Origin: CAXBNB01 sp040151475 | Lineage (GTDB): Bacteria > Bacteroidota > Bacteroidia > Cytophagales > Cyclobacteriaceae | Direction: 5' to 3' | DNA: 34,306 bases | Assembly: GCF_040151475.1 (NCBI RefSeq) | Contig: NZ_JBDKWG010000110.1 | Coordinates: 1 to 34,306 of the forward strand | Shown here: positions 1-7,319 of the stretch, piece after piece | Position numbering within the stretch: the first letter of the stretch is position 1 | How the letters are laid out: each line of letters opens with the position of its first letter | The notes under the pieces: model-generated | Database searches by the model: none | What the model saw: only the letters and a program-made list of their open reading frames with translations | What the model was told of the DNA's origin: nothing | Made by a program: the position numbers and the translations under genes

Positions 1-90
1 CAGTCCGGTTTAGCGCAAAAACAGGAAAAAAAACCAAAACCAAAACCGTATTCGAAAAAGGGACGATCAAAATCTAATTTTAGGTTCTGA
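1..90 (+). CDS. C-terminal tail of an unidentified protein (partial)
   Basis: Frame 1 is open from the first base to a TGA at 88-90 and encodes 29 residues very rich in Lys, Pro and Ser, ending in KSNFRF. Such basic, disordered tails are common at the C-terminus of Bacteroidota DEAD-box RNA helicases and some ribosome-associated proteins, but nothing here proves the family. The rest of the gene lies to the left of the window. The short open frame could also be chance, although its biased composition argues for coding. Confidence 0.4.
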   Translation, partial: QSGLAQKQEKKPKPKPYSKKGRSKSNFRF

Positions 91-206
91 AAATTGAATT
101 TTTTACTCTCCTGATTATTGAAAGTCCGACAGACTCCTAGATGATGAATTGTGAAGTAATTGTTGGGCTTTGACCAAAATAATAAGCCTTGTAATAACTA
201 TTAGCT

Positions 207-221
207 ACCAGTAAAACTGGT
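207..221. repeat. Small perfect hairpin (ACCAGT/ACTGGT)
   Basis: A 6-bp perfect inverted repeat with a 3-base loop, followed on the plus strand by TGGTTTTC. It could be a weak terminator for the gene ending at 90, or the end of the minus-strand transcript from the gene at 260-643. The stem is short and the T-run broken, so the role is uncertain. Otherwise nothing recognisable is seen in 91-259. Confidence 0.25.
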
Positions 222-259
222 TGGTTTTCTATGCACTTTTTTAGAAATAATTTGATAGA

Positions 260-643
260 TCAAGCCTGTTGTTTTTCATGCAATTCAGGATATAGATTGT
301 CAATTGACAAATCTCGTCTTTGCCCAAGTATATTGACAACATCAAATTTCTCAACGTTTTTACGAATCCATCTTTTAACCGCCAAATTAAAGAAATATTC
401 TTCAGCAAGCATCGCAATTGGATCCATGTATGATCCAACAAAATATGGAATCTCGGTTATAACAATACCATCTTTCATATAAGAATTTTCGCAATCGTGT
501 TCACTTCCTATGCAAAGTATCGTTACTTGATGCCCTTGCTCGATCATAGTATGACTCATATTCCATACTTGTCCGTTAATCCCATCCACGCAACTCCATG
601 GAAGACATTTACATACGAATAAAATATTCATTTCTTCTTTCAT
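260..643 (-). CDS. Stand-alone N-terminal half of a GT4-type glycosyltransferase (paralog A)
   Basis: 127 aa. The sequence starts with a Rossmann-like strand (NILFVCKCLPW), then a helix and EQGHQVTILCIGSE, then KFDVV. This follows the order of the N-terminal GT-B domain of family 4 glycosyltransferases. A full enzyme has 350-420 residues; the whole C-terminal nucleotide-sugar-binding domain, with its E-x7-E motif, is absent, so catalysis is unlikely. It is about 60% identical over roughly 100 ungapped residues to the protein at 1550-1963, and both stop at the equivalent point. Five Cys of the N-terminal half are shared. Start at 643; Met5 (631) is a good alternative. No signal peptide, so probably cytoplasmic. 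It could be a decayed gene or a partner/regulatory subunit. Confidence 0.7.
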   Translation of the reverse strand: MKEEMNILFVCKCLPWSCVDGINGQVWNMSHTMIEQGHQVTILCIGSEHDCENSYMKDGIVITEIPYFVGSYMDPIAMLAEEYFFNLAVKRWIRKNVEKFDVVNILGQRRDLSIDNLYPELHEKQQA

Positions 644-702
644 AATTTCTATAATTTTAAGTGTTTGTAACAGAGTTCATAAGTATCAATACAAGAACTT
701 AA

Positions 703-1257
703 CTATCTATATTTATAAGTTCTTCTTTGGCTGTAGTTATATCCGGAGTAATCTCCATTCGATCCGCTCATTTTTAAGATTATTCTTCCTGAGTAGGTAG
801 GTTGTAGATTTCTCATTCCCAGCCCTACTCCTATCCCAAGAGATCTGGAAATCATTAGATCTGAAAATACAGAAGGTGTGATGGCTAAAAATTTATCATT
901 CACTGTTCCGGTACGCAAGTTGAAATTGACGTTAATGTGCTCAGTTTGAATAAAGGAAATACCTATGTAAAAACCATAGAATTTTTCTTCCATCAATCTG
1001 TTTGAAGCATATTCTCCGCTATTGGAAGTCATTGACTTTTGGTAAAATCCACCTAATTCCATGTCTCCCAGATAACTTGGAAATACAACACCTATCGAAT
1101 GCCCCAGCTTGGGAGACATTTTAGTTTTTTCTATGTAAGTGGTTGCTTTTATTCCTTGCCCATTGCTATAGGTTGCTACTGCTAAAATCAAAATGATGAC
1201 AGGTAATAGTTTTACTATTAATATCATCGCTGTATAAAATTTGGTATCGGTTTTCAT
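703..1257 (-). CDS. Small predicted outer-membrane or periplasmic protein
   Basis: About 184 aa from the ATG at 1257; an upstream in-frame ATG at 1281 would add 8 residues. The N-terminus is a long hydrophobic stretch ending in TYSNGQ, a likely signal peptide. The mature part alternates polar and hydrophobic residues in short strands (for example FYGFYIGISF and LGIGVGLGMRN), as in small beta-barrel proteins of Bacteroidota. The C-terminus is Tyr/Arg/Ser-rich rather than ending in the classical aromatic residue. No named family was recognised. It sits between the two half-glycosyltransferase paralogs in the same orientation, 59 bases upstream of paralog A, so it may be cotranscribed with it. 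Confidence 0.6.
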   Translation of the reverse strand: MKTDTKFYTAMILIVKLLPVIILILAVATYSNGQGIKATTYIEKTKMSPKLGHSIGVVFPSYLGDMELGGFYQKSMTSNSGEYASNRLMEEKFYGFYIGISFIQTEHINVNFNLRTGTVNDKFLAITPSVFSDLMISRSLGIGVGLGMRNLQPTYSGRIILKMSGSNGDYSGYNYSQRRTYKYR

Positions 1258-1418
1258 GACATCTTTATTTGTTTGAAACATTTAAATTATGATTCAAAGG
1301 TCATGTTTTGAACAATCCTATTTATGAGCAATTTTCTGAAATTGACAAAATAGGAAATTTACCTAACCAAAAAAGGATATAAATGAAGGGTAAATCTGGT
1401 ATAAAATTCATGAGATAA

Positions 1419-1455
1419 TTACGCAAAAAATACCTGTTTAAGGCATTTTTCGTAA
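1419..1455 (-). terminator. Probable intrinsic terminator after paralog B
   Basis: On the minus strand an A-rich arm with ATGCC is followed by a 7-base loop and GGTAT plus six T. The outer part TTACG/CGTAA also pairs. It lies about 95 bases downstream of the stop of the gene at 1550-1963. The stem is AT-rich with bulges, so confidence is moderate. Confidence 0.4.
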
Positions 1456-1549
1456 CTATTGCATTATTTCCAAATTAGATTATAGATAATCTGAGGTAAC
1501 TAATATTTGAAAAGTGGAAGGAGGTTAATGAATAAATCTGGGAGTGTAA

Positions 1550-1963
1550 TTACCCCTGCATTTTCATTATTAGGGGTTCAGACGATGCGTCATCAACAAA
1601 TAGGTGTCCATTTTCTCCTTGTGTATGAACAATATCAAACGTTTCAACATTTTCATTCACCCATTTTTTAACAGCTGCGTTGAAAAAATAATTTGCGGCT
1701 AATTTAGATATGGACTCTATATAAGACCCTAATAAATAAGGAATTTCAGTAATAACAATACCCTCTTTTATATGAGAATTCTCACACCCTGTTTCACTTC
1801 CGACACAAAGTATTGTTACGTCATGCCCTTTTTCTACAAGATGACGACTAATATCCCACGTATCTGGATCAATGCCTTCTTCACATCGCCAGGGAATACA
1901 TTTACATACAAATAAAATATTGCTTTTTCCGGATATATCAGACTTTCTTTTAAAATGGAACAT
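1550..1963 (-). CDS. Stand-alone N-terminal half of a GT4-type glycosyltransferase (paralog B)
   Basis: 137 aa. After about 14 basic/polar residues comes NILFVCKCIPW, then a helix leading to VEKGHDVTILCVGSE, then GIVITEIPYLLGSY and ETFDIVH, ending in EPLIMKMQG. This is the strand-helix order of the GT-B N-domain of GT4 enzymes, and the protein ends where the fourth beta strand (usually ...HG) would be. The donor-binding C-domain is missing, and no continuation is visible in any frame downstream to 1282. It is the paralog of the 260-643 product, with conserved Cys and Trp positions. A 43-aa membrane protein is encoded 52 bases upstream, so the two are probably cotranscribed. Function is unknown; a glycosyltransferase remnant or a non-catalytic partner are both possible. 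Confidence 0.7.
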   Translation of the reverse strand: MFHFKRKSDISGKSNILFVCKCIPWRCEEGIDPDTWDISRHLVEKGHDVTILCVGSETGCENSHIKEGIVITEIPYLLGSYIESISKLAANYFFNAAVKKWVNENVETFDIVHTQGENGHLFVDDASSEPLIMKMQG

Positions 1964-2015
1964 TTTGGACGTATGGGTTACGTGTTTAGAAAAAGTATCA
2001 ATTAGACATAAGACA

Positions 2016-2147
2016 TCAATTCAGCACGGGGCTTTTCGCCAAAATAATAGTGACTATTGATAAAACCAGAATCAATATGCCTACGAAAGGAAACCTTAGT
2101 ATTTTCACTTGCCATGCTTCTTTAATTGATTTGTCTTGGGTATTCAT
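2016..2147 (-). CDS. 43-aa single-span membrane microprotein
   Basis: ATG at 2147-2145, TGA at 2018-2016. The product begins MNTQDKSIKEAWQVKILRFP, a soluble segment of mixed charge, followed by an uninterrupted hydrophobic stretch of about 17 residues (FVGILILVLSIVTIILA) and a short tail KSPVLN. One transmembrane helix is predicted by eye, with the N-terminus probably cytoplasmic. It is in the same orientation as, and 52 bases ahead of, the half-glycosyltransferase gene at 1550-1963, which suggests one transcript. A perfect 10-bp palindrome ends one base before its start codon. The reading frame, composition and placement favour a real gene, but it is short enough to need proof. Confidence 0.5.
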   Translation of the reverse strand: MNTQDKSIKEAWQVKILRFPFVGILILVLSIVTIILAKSPVLN

Positions 2148-2148
2148 G

Positions 2149-2179
2149 TTTACGTTGTTTGGTATTTCTACAACGTAAA
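2149..2179 (-). promoter_or_regulatory. Perfect 10-bp inverted repeat touching a start codon
   Basis: TTTACGTTGT at 2149-2158 and ACAACGTAAA at 2170-2179 are exact reverse complements separated by 11 bases. On the minus strand the repeat ends one base before the ATG of the 43-aa protein. In RNA it would form a hairpin over the ribosome entry site; in DNA it could be an operator. No clear promoter box was seen between 2180 and 2287. Confidence 0.45.
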
Positions 2180-2287
2180 ACTAGAGCAATACCCCACATA
2201 TTTTTCTAAAATACGACAAGCTGTAAGAAACCGTCGACGACTGGTTCTTAAGTGTAGATATAGGAAATGATTGTGGAGAACTAAAGC

Positions 2288-3826
2288 TTATTGGATGGTA
2301 AATTCCACTCGCCGGTTTCTTCTTCTTGAAATCACATTGTCATTGCTGGCAATGGGTTTTGTACCACCATAACCCTGTCCTGAGATTCTGCCTTCTTGTA
2401 TTCCGTTTAATACTAAATATTTTTTCACCGTTTCCACCCGATCGTAAGACAATTTAAGATTGAGGGCTGCTTTTCCCTGATTATCAGTATGACCTGCCAA
2501 AAATATATTAATATCCTGATGTTCTTTCATCATTTCAACAACCAAATCGAGTTCTCTTTCCGAACCTTGTACCAAAACCGGTTTTCCTTGTTCAAATAAA
2601 ACATGCTGTAGTTCGATGGTATTTCCCTTAGTAAGAGGTTCGAGTAAAAATTCATCAGTCACATCATCTTTTACATCTTCAATCGTAACCAGTTGTTTTA
2701 AGCTCAGGTATTCACTGGATTGAATTTTTGTTTCGAAACCCAGACTCTCTTTTAATTGAACATCAAAACGACCTGTGTTATCTGATATAGCATTGTAAAC
2801 AATACCTTCAGGATCGCTTACAAATTCCACACGGGCACCCTCTACAGCTTTCTTTGTCTTTTTATCAAGTATCACTCCTGAAAATTTAATCAGTCCCGGA
2901 ATTACCTTTTCTTCTACAATCAACACTGTGTCCTCTATCACCACTTCAGGCACAATATCGGGTTTTATCTTCACCCTTTTTAAATCTCCATAACCATCAC
3001 TATTTTGGGTGCTCACCAGATACGCATATTCTGCTTCTTCTCTAAATACAAAAGAAAGTTCCTGACCTTTGGTATTTACTTTCGACCCCAGATTAACTGG
3101 CTCAGTCCAATTCAACCATGTATCATCGAGCCTCTGAGCCATAAAAATATCGAAGCTCCCTTCTCCTCCTCTGCCATTCGATGCAAAAAACATCGTTTTG
3201 TTATCTGCCGCTAAAAATGGTGTCATTTCTTGAAACGGACTATTGACCATTGCTCCTAAGTTCTTTGGGCTAGTCCAATCTCCATCACCCTTCAACTTAC
3301 ACATATACAAATCTTCCACTCCATAAGTACCATGAGATTCCATTCCAAAAAGCAAGTAACGACCATCAGAGGAAATACATCCACTGACATGATTTGATTT
3401 GTTTTTAAAATATGGGATTTCAATTTCTGTAGGTTTCAACCATTTGCCATTATAATTATATGCAAAGGAAATTCCTTTTGGAGAATGTAAGAGCATGGCC
3501 TTTCCATGATCCATAAACCCTAATATTCTATTGGCTGATTTGTCGTTGAGTGATTCTCCCAAATTAACGGCATCTGTCCATCCTCCTGATGATGTCATTT
3601 CACTTACCCAAACATCTCCTTCATCGTCTTTGCCTCCGACATTTTGAGGATGATTTTTTCGAGTAAAAAAAACTCTCTTTCCATCAGGGCTGATTACCAC
3701 ATTGGACTCATAGTACGGAGAATTCACATTAGACCCTAATGAGGTCTGCTTGCTAAATATCTCTATCTGAGCGAATAATGGAGACGTGAAAAGGATAAAG
3801 GAAAAAAGAAGAATTATTTTATTCAT
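2288..3826 (-). CDS. PD40 beta-propeller / carboxypeptidase-regulatory-like / OmpA C-terminal domain protein
   Basis: 512 aa from the ATG at 3826, chosen because MNKIILLFSFILFTSPLFAQ is a clean signal peptide; the 20 upstream residues would start at TTG. Residues about 40-285 hold WD40-like PD40 repeats (SPDGKRVFFTR, SSDGRYLLFG, DNKTMFFASNGRGGEGSFDIF). Residues about 312-395 form a carboxypeptidase-D regulatory-like beta-sandwich. Residues about 405-512 are an OmpA C-terminal peptidoglycan-binding domain with GHTDNQG, LSYDRVETVKKYL and GYGGTKP; Asp448 and Arg463 are the expected diaminopimelate contacts. Exported and probably bound to peptidoglycan or the outer membrane. Related architectures include PorE of the type IX secretion system, but that protein has an added TPR region absent here, so this is a general family member. 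No operon partner is evident. Confidence 0.88.
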   Translation of the reverse strand: MNKIILLFSFILFTSPLFAQIEIFSKQTSLGSNVNSPYYESNVVISPDGKRVFFTRKNHPQNVGGKDDEGDVWVSEMTSSGGWTDAVNLGESLNDKSANRILGFMDHGKAMLLHSPKGISFAYNYNGKWLKPTEIEIPYFKNKSNHVSGCISSDGRYLLFGMESHGTYGVEDLYMCKLKGDGDWTSPKNLGAMVNSPFQEMTPFLAADNKTMFFASNGRGGEGSFDIFMAQRLDDTWLNWTEPVNLGSKVNTKGQELSFVFREEAEYAYLVSTQNSDGYGDLKRVKIKPDIVPEVVIEDTVLIVEEKVIPGLIKFSGVILDKKTKKAVEGARVEFVSDPEGIVYNAISDNTGRFDVQLKESLGFETKIQSSEYLSLKQLVTIEDVKDDVTDEFLLEPLTKGNTIELQHVLFEQGKPVLVQGSERELDLVVEMMKEHQDINIFLAGHTDNQGKAALNLKLSYDRVETVKKYLVLNGIQEGRISGQGYGGTKPIASNDNVISRRRNRRVEFTIQ

Positions 3827-4015
3827 ATCAACAAGTATCTGAATTGGTAAAACAACAAAAATGGTGCTACTATTATTGTAATCCAACCCGAATCAAAAAA
3901 TTAAAAGAGATAAAATTATATGGGAGGGTATGTTATTTTGAAGACAAAATAGAATTATACTAATAATAATTATAACTTTATCTTTTTAATTTGAAGGAAA
4001 ATTTCTATAATTGTA

Positions 4016-4043
4016 TTGCATATAAAGAATTATAGATTCTTTG
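4016..4043 (+). promoter_or_regulatory. Promoter-like pair in front of an orphan terminator
   Basis: TTG at 4016-4018, 17 bases, then ATTCTTTG at 4036-4043, resembling the Bacteroidota -33/-7 pattern. The aroB upstream region has a similar pair (TTTG, 17 bases, GTTCTTTG). The -7 box lacks the leading TA, so this is a weak call. Confidence 0.25.
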
Positions 4044-4049
4044 TATGGT

Positions 4050-4115
4050 TATTAATTCAAATAGTAGGTTTAGCTCTTGTCCCGTTTTGATGTGTCAAAA
4101 CGGGATTTTTCTTTT
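4050..4115 (+). ncRNA. Candidate small RNA of about 65-70 nt
   Basis: The promoter-like pair at 4016-4043 points at a strong intrinsic terminator at 4080-4115, with no plus-strand gene between or nearby; both flanking genes are on the minus strand. A transcript starting near 4050 would be about 65-70 nt and end in the terminator hairpin. A 25-codon ATG frame starts at 4045, but its start would coincide with transcription start and the product looks unremarkable. The rest of 3827-4113 is AT-rich with no other recognisable feature. Confidence 0.25.
4080..4115 (+). terminator. Strong plus-strand intrinsic terminator without an obvious gene
   Basis: TCCCGTTTTGA (4080-4090), loop TGTG, TCAAAACGGGA (4095-4105): an 11-bp perfect stem, then TTTTTCTTTT on the plus strand. 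On the minus strand the hairpin is followed by CAAGAGCTAA, not by T, so it is poorly built to end the minus-strand gene at 4114-5955, although the stem lies directly downstream of it. Confidence 0.75.
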
Positions 4116-5955
4116 ATTCTAATAAGTCATAAATGAGGTTATGAATTCTTGGCCTTATATTCATCTCATATAACTTCCTATTGTTTCTGGTAGGATAAAC
4201 CCTATTAGAGAGAAATATATACAACAACTGATTTTCCGGATCTGCCCATACGATAGCTCCTGTATAGCCTGAATGGCCATAACTCGCAGGGCTGGCAACT
4301 CTTGCCACGCTACTTTTGAGACTATCATACTCTATCAACGGCTTGTCAAAACCAAGTCCTCTCCTATTGTCTTCATCGCAAAATTGGCACCTGGTAAACT
4401 CGTCGATAGTTGCATTAGAGATGTACTGTTTCCCACCGTAATTACCTCCATTCAGGTACATCTGCCATAGTTTTGCCAAATCATTGGCACTGCTAAACAG
4501 ACCTGCGTTACCAGAAACTCCCTGCATCATAGATGCTCCTTCGTCATGTACTGTTCCATGAACTTGTTCCATTCTGAAAAAATCATCCGTTTCTGTAGGA
4601 ATAATCCTTTCTTTATTGAACTTATTGGCAGGATTAAAACACAAAGTGGTAGCACCAAGCTCGTTGAAAAAATGATTGTATAAATAGTCATCATATTTTT
4701 CACCAGTCAGATTATAGACGATCTCAGGATAAAGATAAAATGACAACCCTGAATATACATACCCGGGCTCTTCATTCAGTTTAGAGTTTCTGATCATCTT
4801 ATATATTTTCTTCTCCTTATAATCCTTATGCAAAAAATAAGAAGATGATGCAATCCTTGTTGGAAACCTCTTTGAAGAATCTTGCTTGATACTATTCCAT
4901 CTGTATTTTCCGTTATTTTTTCTAGACGCCAAATAATAAGTGATGTAAGGCTTCAATCTGGCATTATGAGCCAGTACCTCTCTGACTAAAAGGTCTTTCT
5001 TATTTCCATGCTCAAAATCAGGCCAATAAGTAGAGAACTTCACATCCAGATTGAATAAACCTTCGTCGTACAGCTTCATCAATGCTGTGGTAGCTCCTGA
5101 TACTTTCGAAATAGAAGCCATGTCATAAATATCTGTATTTTCCACCTTGTGCACCATATCATAGGTGTGGTATCCAAAAGATTTTTGGTAAAAAACAATT
5201 CCATTTTTGGCCATTAGAATCTGACATCCGGGAAAAGCCATAGAATCAATGGCTTCCTTTACGATATGAGTTACACCACTATCAAGCAGGTAAGAAGATA
5301 CGCCAACCTCTTCAGGTATTGAATACTTCATACGATTGAACTTATCGGTGGTCAACCCATAGTTCTCCTGAAATTCAATGTTACTGTCTTCATTCTTAAG
5401 TTTTCCCGTCAATCCTATACCACCAAAAACAGATTGTACAGCCAAATCAAAACTCAAATCATTGTGTTTGGGAGCATAAATAACAGATGAAGCTAAATCA
5501 AATAATTCCAATTGATTAACAATAGGATTTATGGATTGCACTATCAAAACTACTTTAGTACTTTTCTTTAGCCTCTTCAAACCTGAAATAAGCAGTTCCA
5601 TTTGATTTTTATAAGTCGCACCTGTAGAATCTATACCCACAATCAGTAAATTATTCCATTGAGGTTGAATATTGAATACCGCATTTGCTTCAATACTGTA
5701 TGATTCCTTATAAGAATCAATTCTTGTTTGAAACAGCTTCTTAGTCTCTGTCAAACCCAAAAAGACAGATCCAATTTTTAATGAGTCAAGTCTTCTAAGG
5801 GGCAACAAATCTTCAGTGTTTTTTAATAATACCAATGATTCTTCGACTTCTTGTCGCTCAACCAATGCCAAACTATCAAAAGATGATCCGTATGATTGCC
5901 ATTGCGCTAATATAAAAAGTAGTAACAGGCAATATCTATATTTTATATTTTTCAC
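4114..5955 (-). CDS. Secreted class C beta-lactamase-fold serine hydrolase with a GH3 C-terminal-like N-domain
   Basis: 613 aa. The first codon is GTG at 5955; no nearby ATG exists, and a signal peptide (basic start, CLLLLFILAQWQSYG) follows at once. Residues about 30-185 resemble the C-terminal domain of family 3 glycoside hydrolases (ESLVLLKNTEDLLPLRR). Residues about 205-610 are a beta-lactamase/esterase domain: S281-I-S-K284 is the SxxK nucleophile motif, Y401-S-G the YxN equivalent and H561-S-G the KTG equivalent. Bacteroidota have proteins of about 1000 aa that fuse a NagZ-like GH3 beta-N-acetylglucosaminidase to this hydrolase. Here the GH3 catalytic barrel is absent, leaving only its C-terminal domain. 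The role may be cell-wall peptide or ester hydrolysis in the periplasm; the substrate cannot be read from sequence. Confidence 0.85.
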   Translation of the reverse strand: MKNIKYRYCLLLLFILAQWQSYGSSFDSLALVERQEVEESLVLLKNTEDLLPLRRLDSLKIGSVFLGLTETKKLFQTRIDSYKESYSIEANAVFNIQPQWNNLLIVGIDSTGATYKNQMELLISGLKRLKKSTKVVLIVQSINPIVNQLELFDLASSVIYAPKHNDLSFDLAVQSVFGGIGLTGKLKNEDSNIEFQENYGLTTDKFNRMKYSIPEEVGVSSYLLDSGVTHIVKEAIDSMAFPGCQILMAKNGIVFYQKSFGYHTYDMVHKVENTDIYDMASISKVSGATTALMKLYDEGLFNLDVKFSTYWPDFEHGNKKDLLVREVLAHNARLKPYITYYLASRKNNGKYRWNSIKQDSSKRFPTRIASSSYFLHKDYKEKKIYKMIRNSKLNEEPGYVYSGLSFYLYPEIVYNLTGEKYDDYLYNHFFNELGATTLCFNPANKFNKERIIPTETDDFFRMEQVHGTVHDEGASMMQGVSGNAGLFSSANDLAKLWQMYLNGGNYGGKQYISNATIDEFTRCQFCDEDNRRGLGFDKPLIEYDSLKSSVARVASPASYGHSGYTGAIVWADPENQLLYIFLSNRVYPTRNNRKLYEMNIRPRIHNLIYDLLE

Positions 5956-6044
5956 TGCACGTATTTGTTTAACTTCAAAGAAAAGGAATCAGAAATCTCA
6001 TGTAAAAGTAGTCAGAGTCTTTATAATTAACCAACCACTCTAAT

Positions 6045-6062
6045 TTGACAATGCAATGTCAA
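6045..6062. repeat. Short inverted repeat between divergent genes
   Basis: TTGACA and TGTCAA are exact reverse complements separated by six bases, about 90 bases ahead of the GTG start at 5955 and 160 ahead of rpsT. It could be an operator for the minus-strand hydrolase gene; six bases per arm is little evidence. Confidence 0.2.
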
Positions 6063-6162
6063 TTTTATAAGGAAAGAAATCAAATTAAATATTCCAAATA
6101 GATTCCGAGACGATCTCCAAAGAAAATATTCGCTCCCAAGATCAATAATATTACGACACTAA

Positions 6163-6193
6163 TTTGTATTTCTTCACATAAACAGTAAATTTG
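6163..6193 (+). promoter_or_regulatory. Bacteroidota housekeeping promoter of rpsT
   Basis: TTTG at 6163-6166 and TAAATTTG at 6186-6193, with 19 bases between TTG and TA, match the Bacteroidota primary-sigma consensus (TTTG, 19 bases, TAnnTTTG) exactly. The expected transcription start is near 6200, about 25 bases before the rpsT ATG. Confidence 0.8.
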
Positions 6194-6224
6194 CAATCCG
6201 AAAAAATTAATAACAAGAAAATTC

Positions 6225-6476
6225 ATGGCAAACCATAAATCGGCTTTAAAAAGAATCAGGTCAAACGGTGCAAAACAATTAAGAAACAAGTACCAACATA
6301 AGACTACCAGAACTTTTGTCAAAAGGCTAAAAGAAACCACAGACAAGAAAGAAGCTGAAGAACTACTTCTTAAAGTAACTTCAATGATAGACAAGTTGGC
6401 TAAAAACAACATTATTCATAAAAACAAAGCCAGCAATCAAAAGTCTAAGTTGACTAAAAGAGTAGCAGCTCTTTAA
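6225..6476 (+). CDS. rpsT: 30S ribosomal protein S20
   Basis: 83 aa, highly basic, starting with the diagnostic MANHKSALKRIRSN, followed by two helical stretches rich in Lys, Ala and Leu and ending in KSKLTKRVAAL. S20 binds 16S rRNA early in 30S assembly. The length is normal for the family. It is monocistronic: a consensus promoter lies 30 bases upstream and an intrinsic terminator 26 bases downstream. The ATG at 6225 is the only sensible start. Confidence 0.97.
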   Translation: MANHKSALKRIRSNGAKQLRNKYQHKTTRTFVKRLKETTDKKEAEELLLKVTSMIDKLAKNNIIHKNKASNQKSKLTKRVAAL

Positions 6477-6502
6477 GTTGAAATTTAAATCATAAGATAA
6501 GT

Positions 6503-6531
6503 GCCTTTCCAAAATTGGGAAGGCTTTTTTT
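6503..6531 (+). terminator. Intrinsic terminator of rpsT
   Basis: GCCTTTCC (6503-6510), a six-base loop and GGGAAGGC (6517-6524) form an 8-bp stem with one G-T pair, followed by seven T. Confidence 0.85.
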
Positions 6532-6621
6532 GTTTATACACATTCCTATTCCTTTCTATAAAATTACTTTTAGGATCAGTATCTGCCTATTTATAGGATT
6601 ATTTCCTATATTGAGAGTAGA

Positions 6622-7317
6622 ATGAATTACCCAAGCAATCTATCTATAAGGAATTGGGCTGAAGAAGACAGGCCAAGAGAGAAGCTCCTAATGAAAGGCA
6701 AGGCTGCACTATCGGAAGCTGAGTTGATTGCGATTCTGCTAGGTTCCGGCACCCGATCAATAAGTGCAGTAGAACTGGCTAAACAACTACTTTCAGCAGT
6801 AGATAATGATTTAAACAAATTGGCCATGTTGTCGGTTAAAGAATTGATTAAATTCAACGGTATTGGAGAAGCAAAAGCCATAAATATCATCAGTGCGTTA
6901 GAGATTGGCCGCAGAAGAAAAGACACTCTATATCAGGAGCAACCAAAAATCCAAAGTTCCAAACAAATCTATGAGCTTATGAAACCGGAATTACTGGATT
7001 TGGATCATGAAGAATTTTGGGTAGTTTTTCTCAATAGAACCAATAAGGTATTGAAAAAAGAACAATGCAGTTCCGGAGGTATTTCTGGCACAGTGGTTGA
7101 CTCCAGATTAATATATAAAAAGGCCATAGAAGAACGGGCTTGCTCTATCATCCTTGTCCACAATCATCCATCGGGAAACCTGAAACCCAGTCAGGCAGAC
7201 ATTGATTTGACTAAAAAAATGAAAGATTCAGGCAAAATATTAGACATTCCTGTTTTAGATCATATCATATTTGCTAACAATGGTTACTTTAGTTTTACAG
7301 ACGAATCTATATTGTAA
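6622..7317 (+). CDS. radC: RadC family JAMM/MPN-domain protein
   Basis: 231 aa, full length for RadC. The N-terminal 100 residues hold the UPF0758 helical region with a helix-hairpin-helix-like segment (FNGIGEAKAINI, 79-90). The C-terminal JAMM fold has the zinc signature HNHPSGNLKPSQADID: His180, His182 and Asp193, with Glu131 as the upstream acid. The family was once linked to DNA repair, but its molecular function is still unsettled. The next gene starts two bases after the stop, so the two are cotranscribed. The gap from the rpsT terminator suggests its own promoter in 6535-6620, where no consensus box was seen. Confidence 0.95.
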   Translation: MNYPSNLSIRNWAEEDRPREKLLMKGKAALSEAELIAILLGSGTRSISAVELAKQLLSAVDNDLNKLAMLSVKELIKFNGIGEAKAINIISALEIGRRRKDTLYQEQPKIQSSKQIYELMKPELLDLDHEEFWVVFLNRTNKVLKKEQCSSGGISGTVVDSRLIYKKAIEERACSIILVHNHPSGNLKPSQADIDLTKKMKDSGKILDIPVLDHIIFANNGYFSFTDESIL

Positions 7318-7319
7318 GA

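Noticed and set aside
1517..1700. Plus-strand frame behind a strong GGAGG-like site and ATG near 1525
   Set aside because: It runs antisense through the half-glycosyltransferase gene, has no domain character, and Bacteroidota seldom rely on such sites.
2288..3826. Assignment as PorE of the type IX secretion system
   Set aside because: The propeller, regulatory-like and OmpA domains fit, but the TPR region of PorE is absent and no other secretion genes are nearby.
4045..4122. 25-codon plus-strand frame inside the candidate small RNA
   Set aside because: Its start coincides with the predicted transcript start and it runs through the terminator hairpin; no sign of a real peptide.
6080..6412. 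110-aa minus-strand frame
   Set aside because: It lies antisense to rpsT and its promoter; the hydrophobic product is a by-product of the complementary codons.
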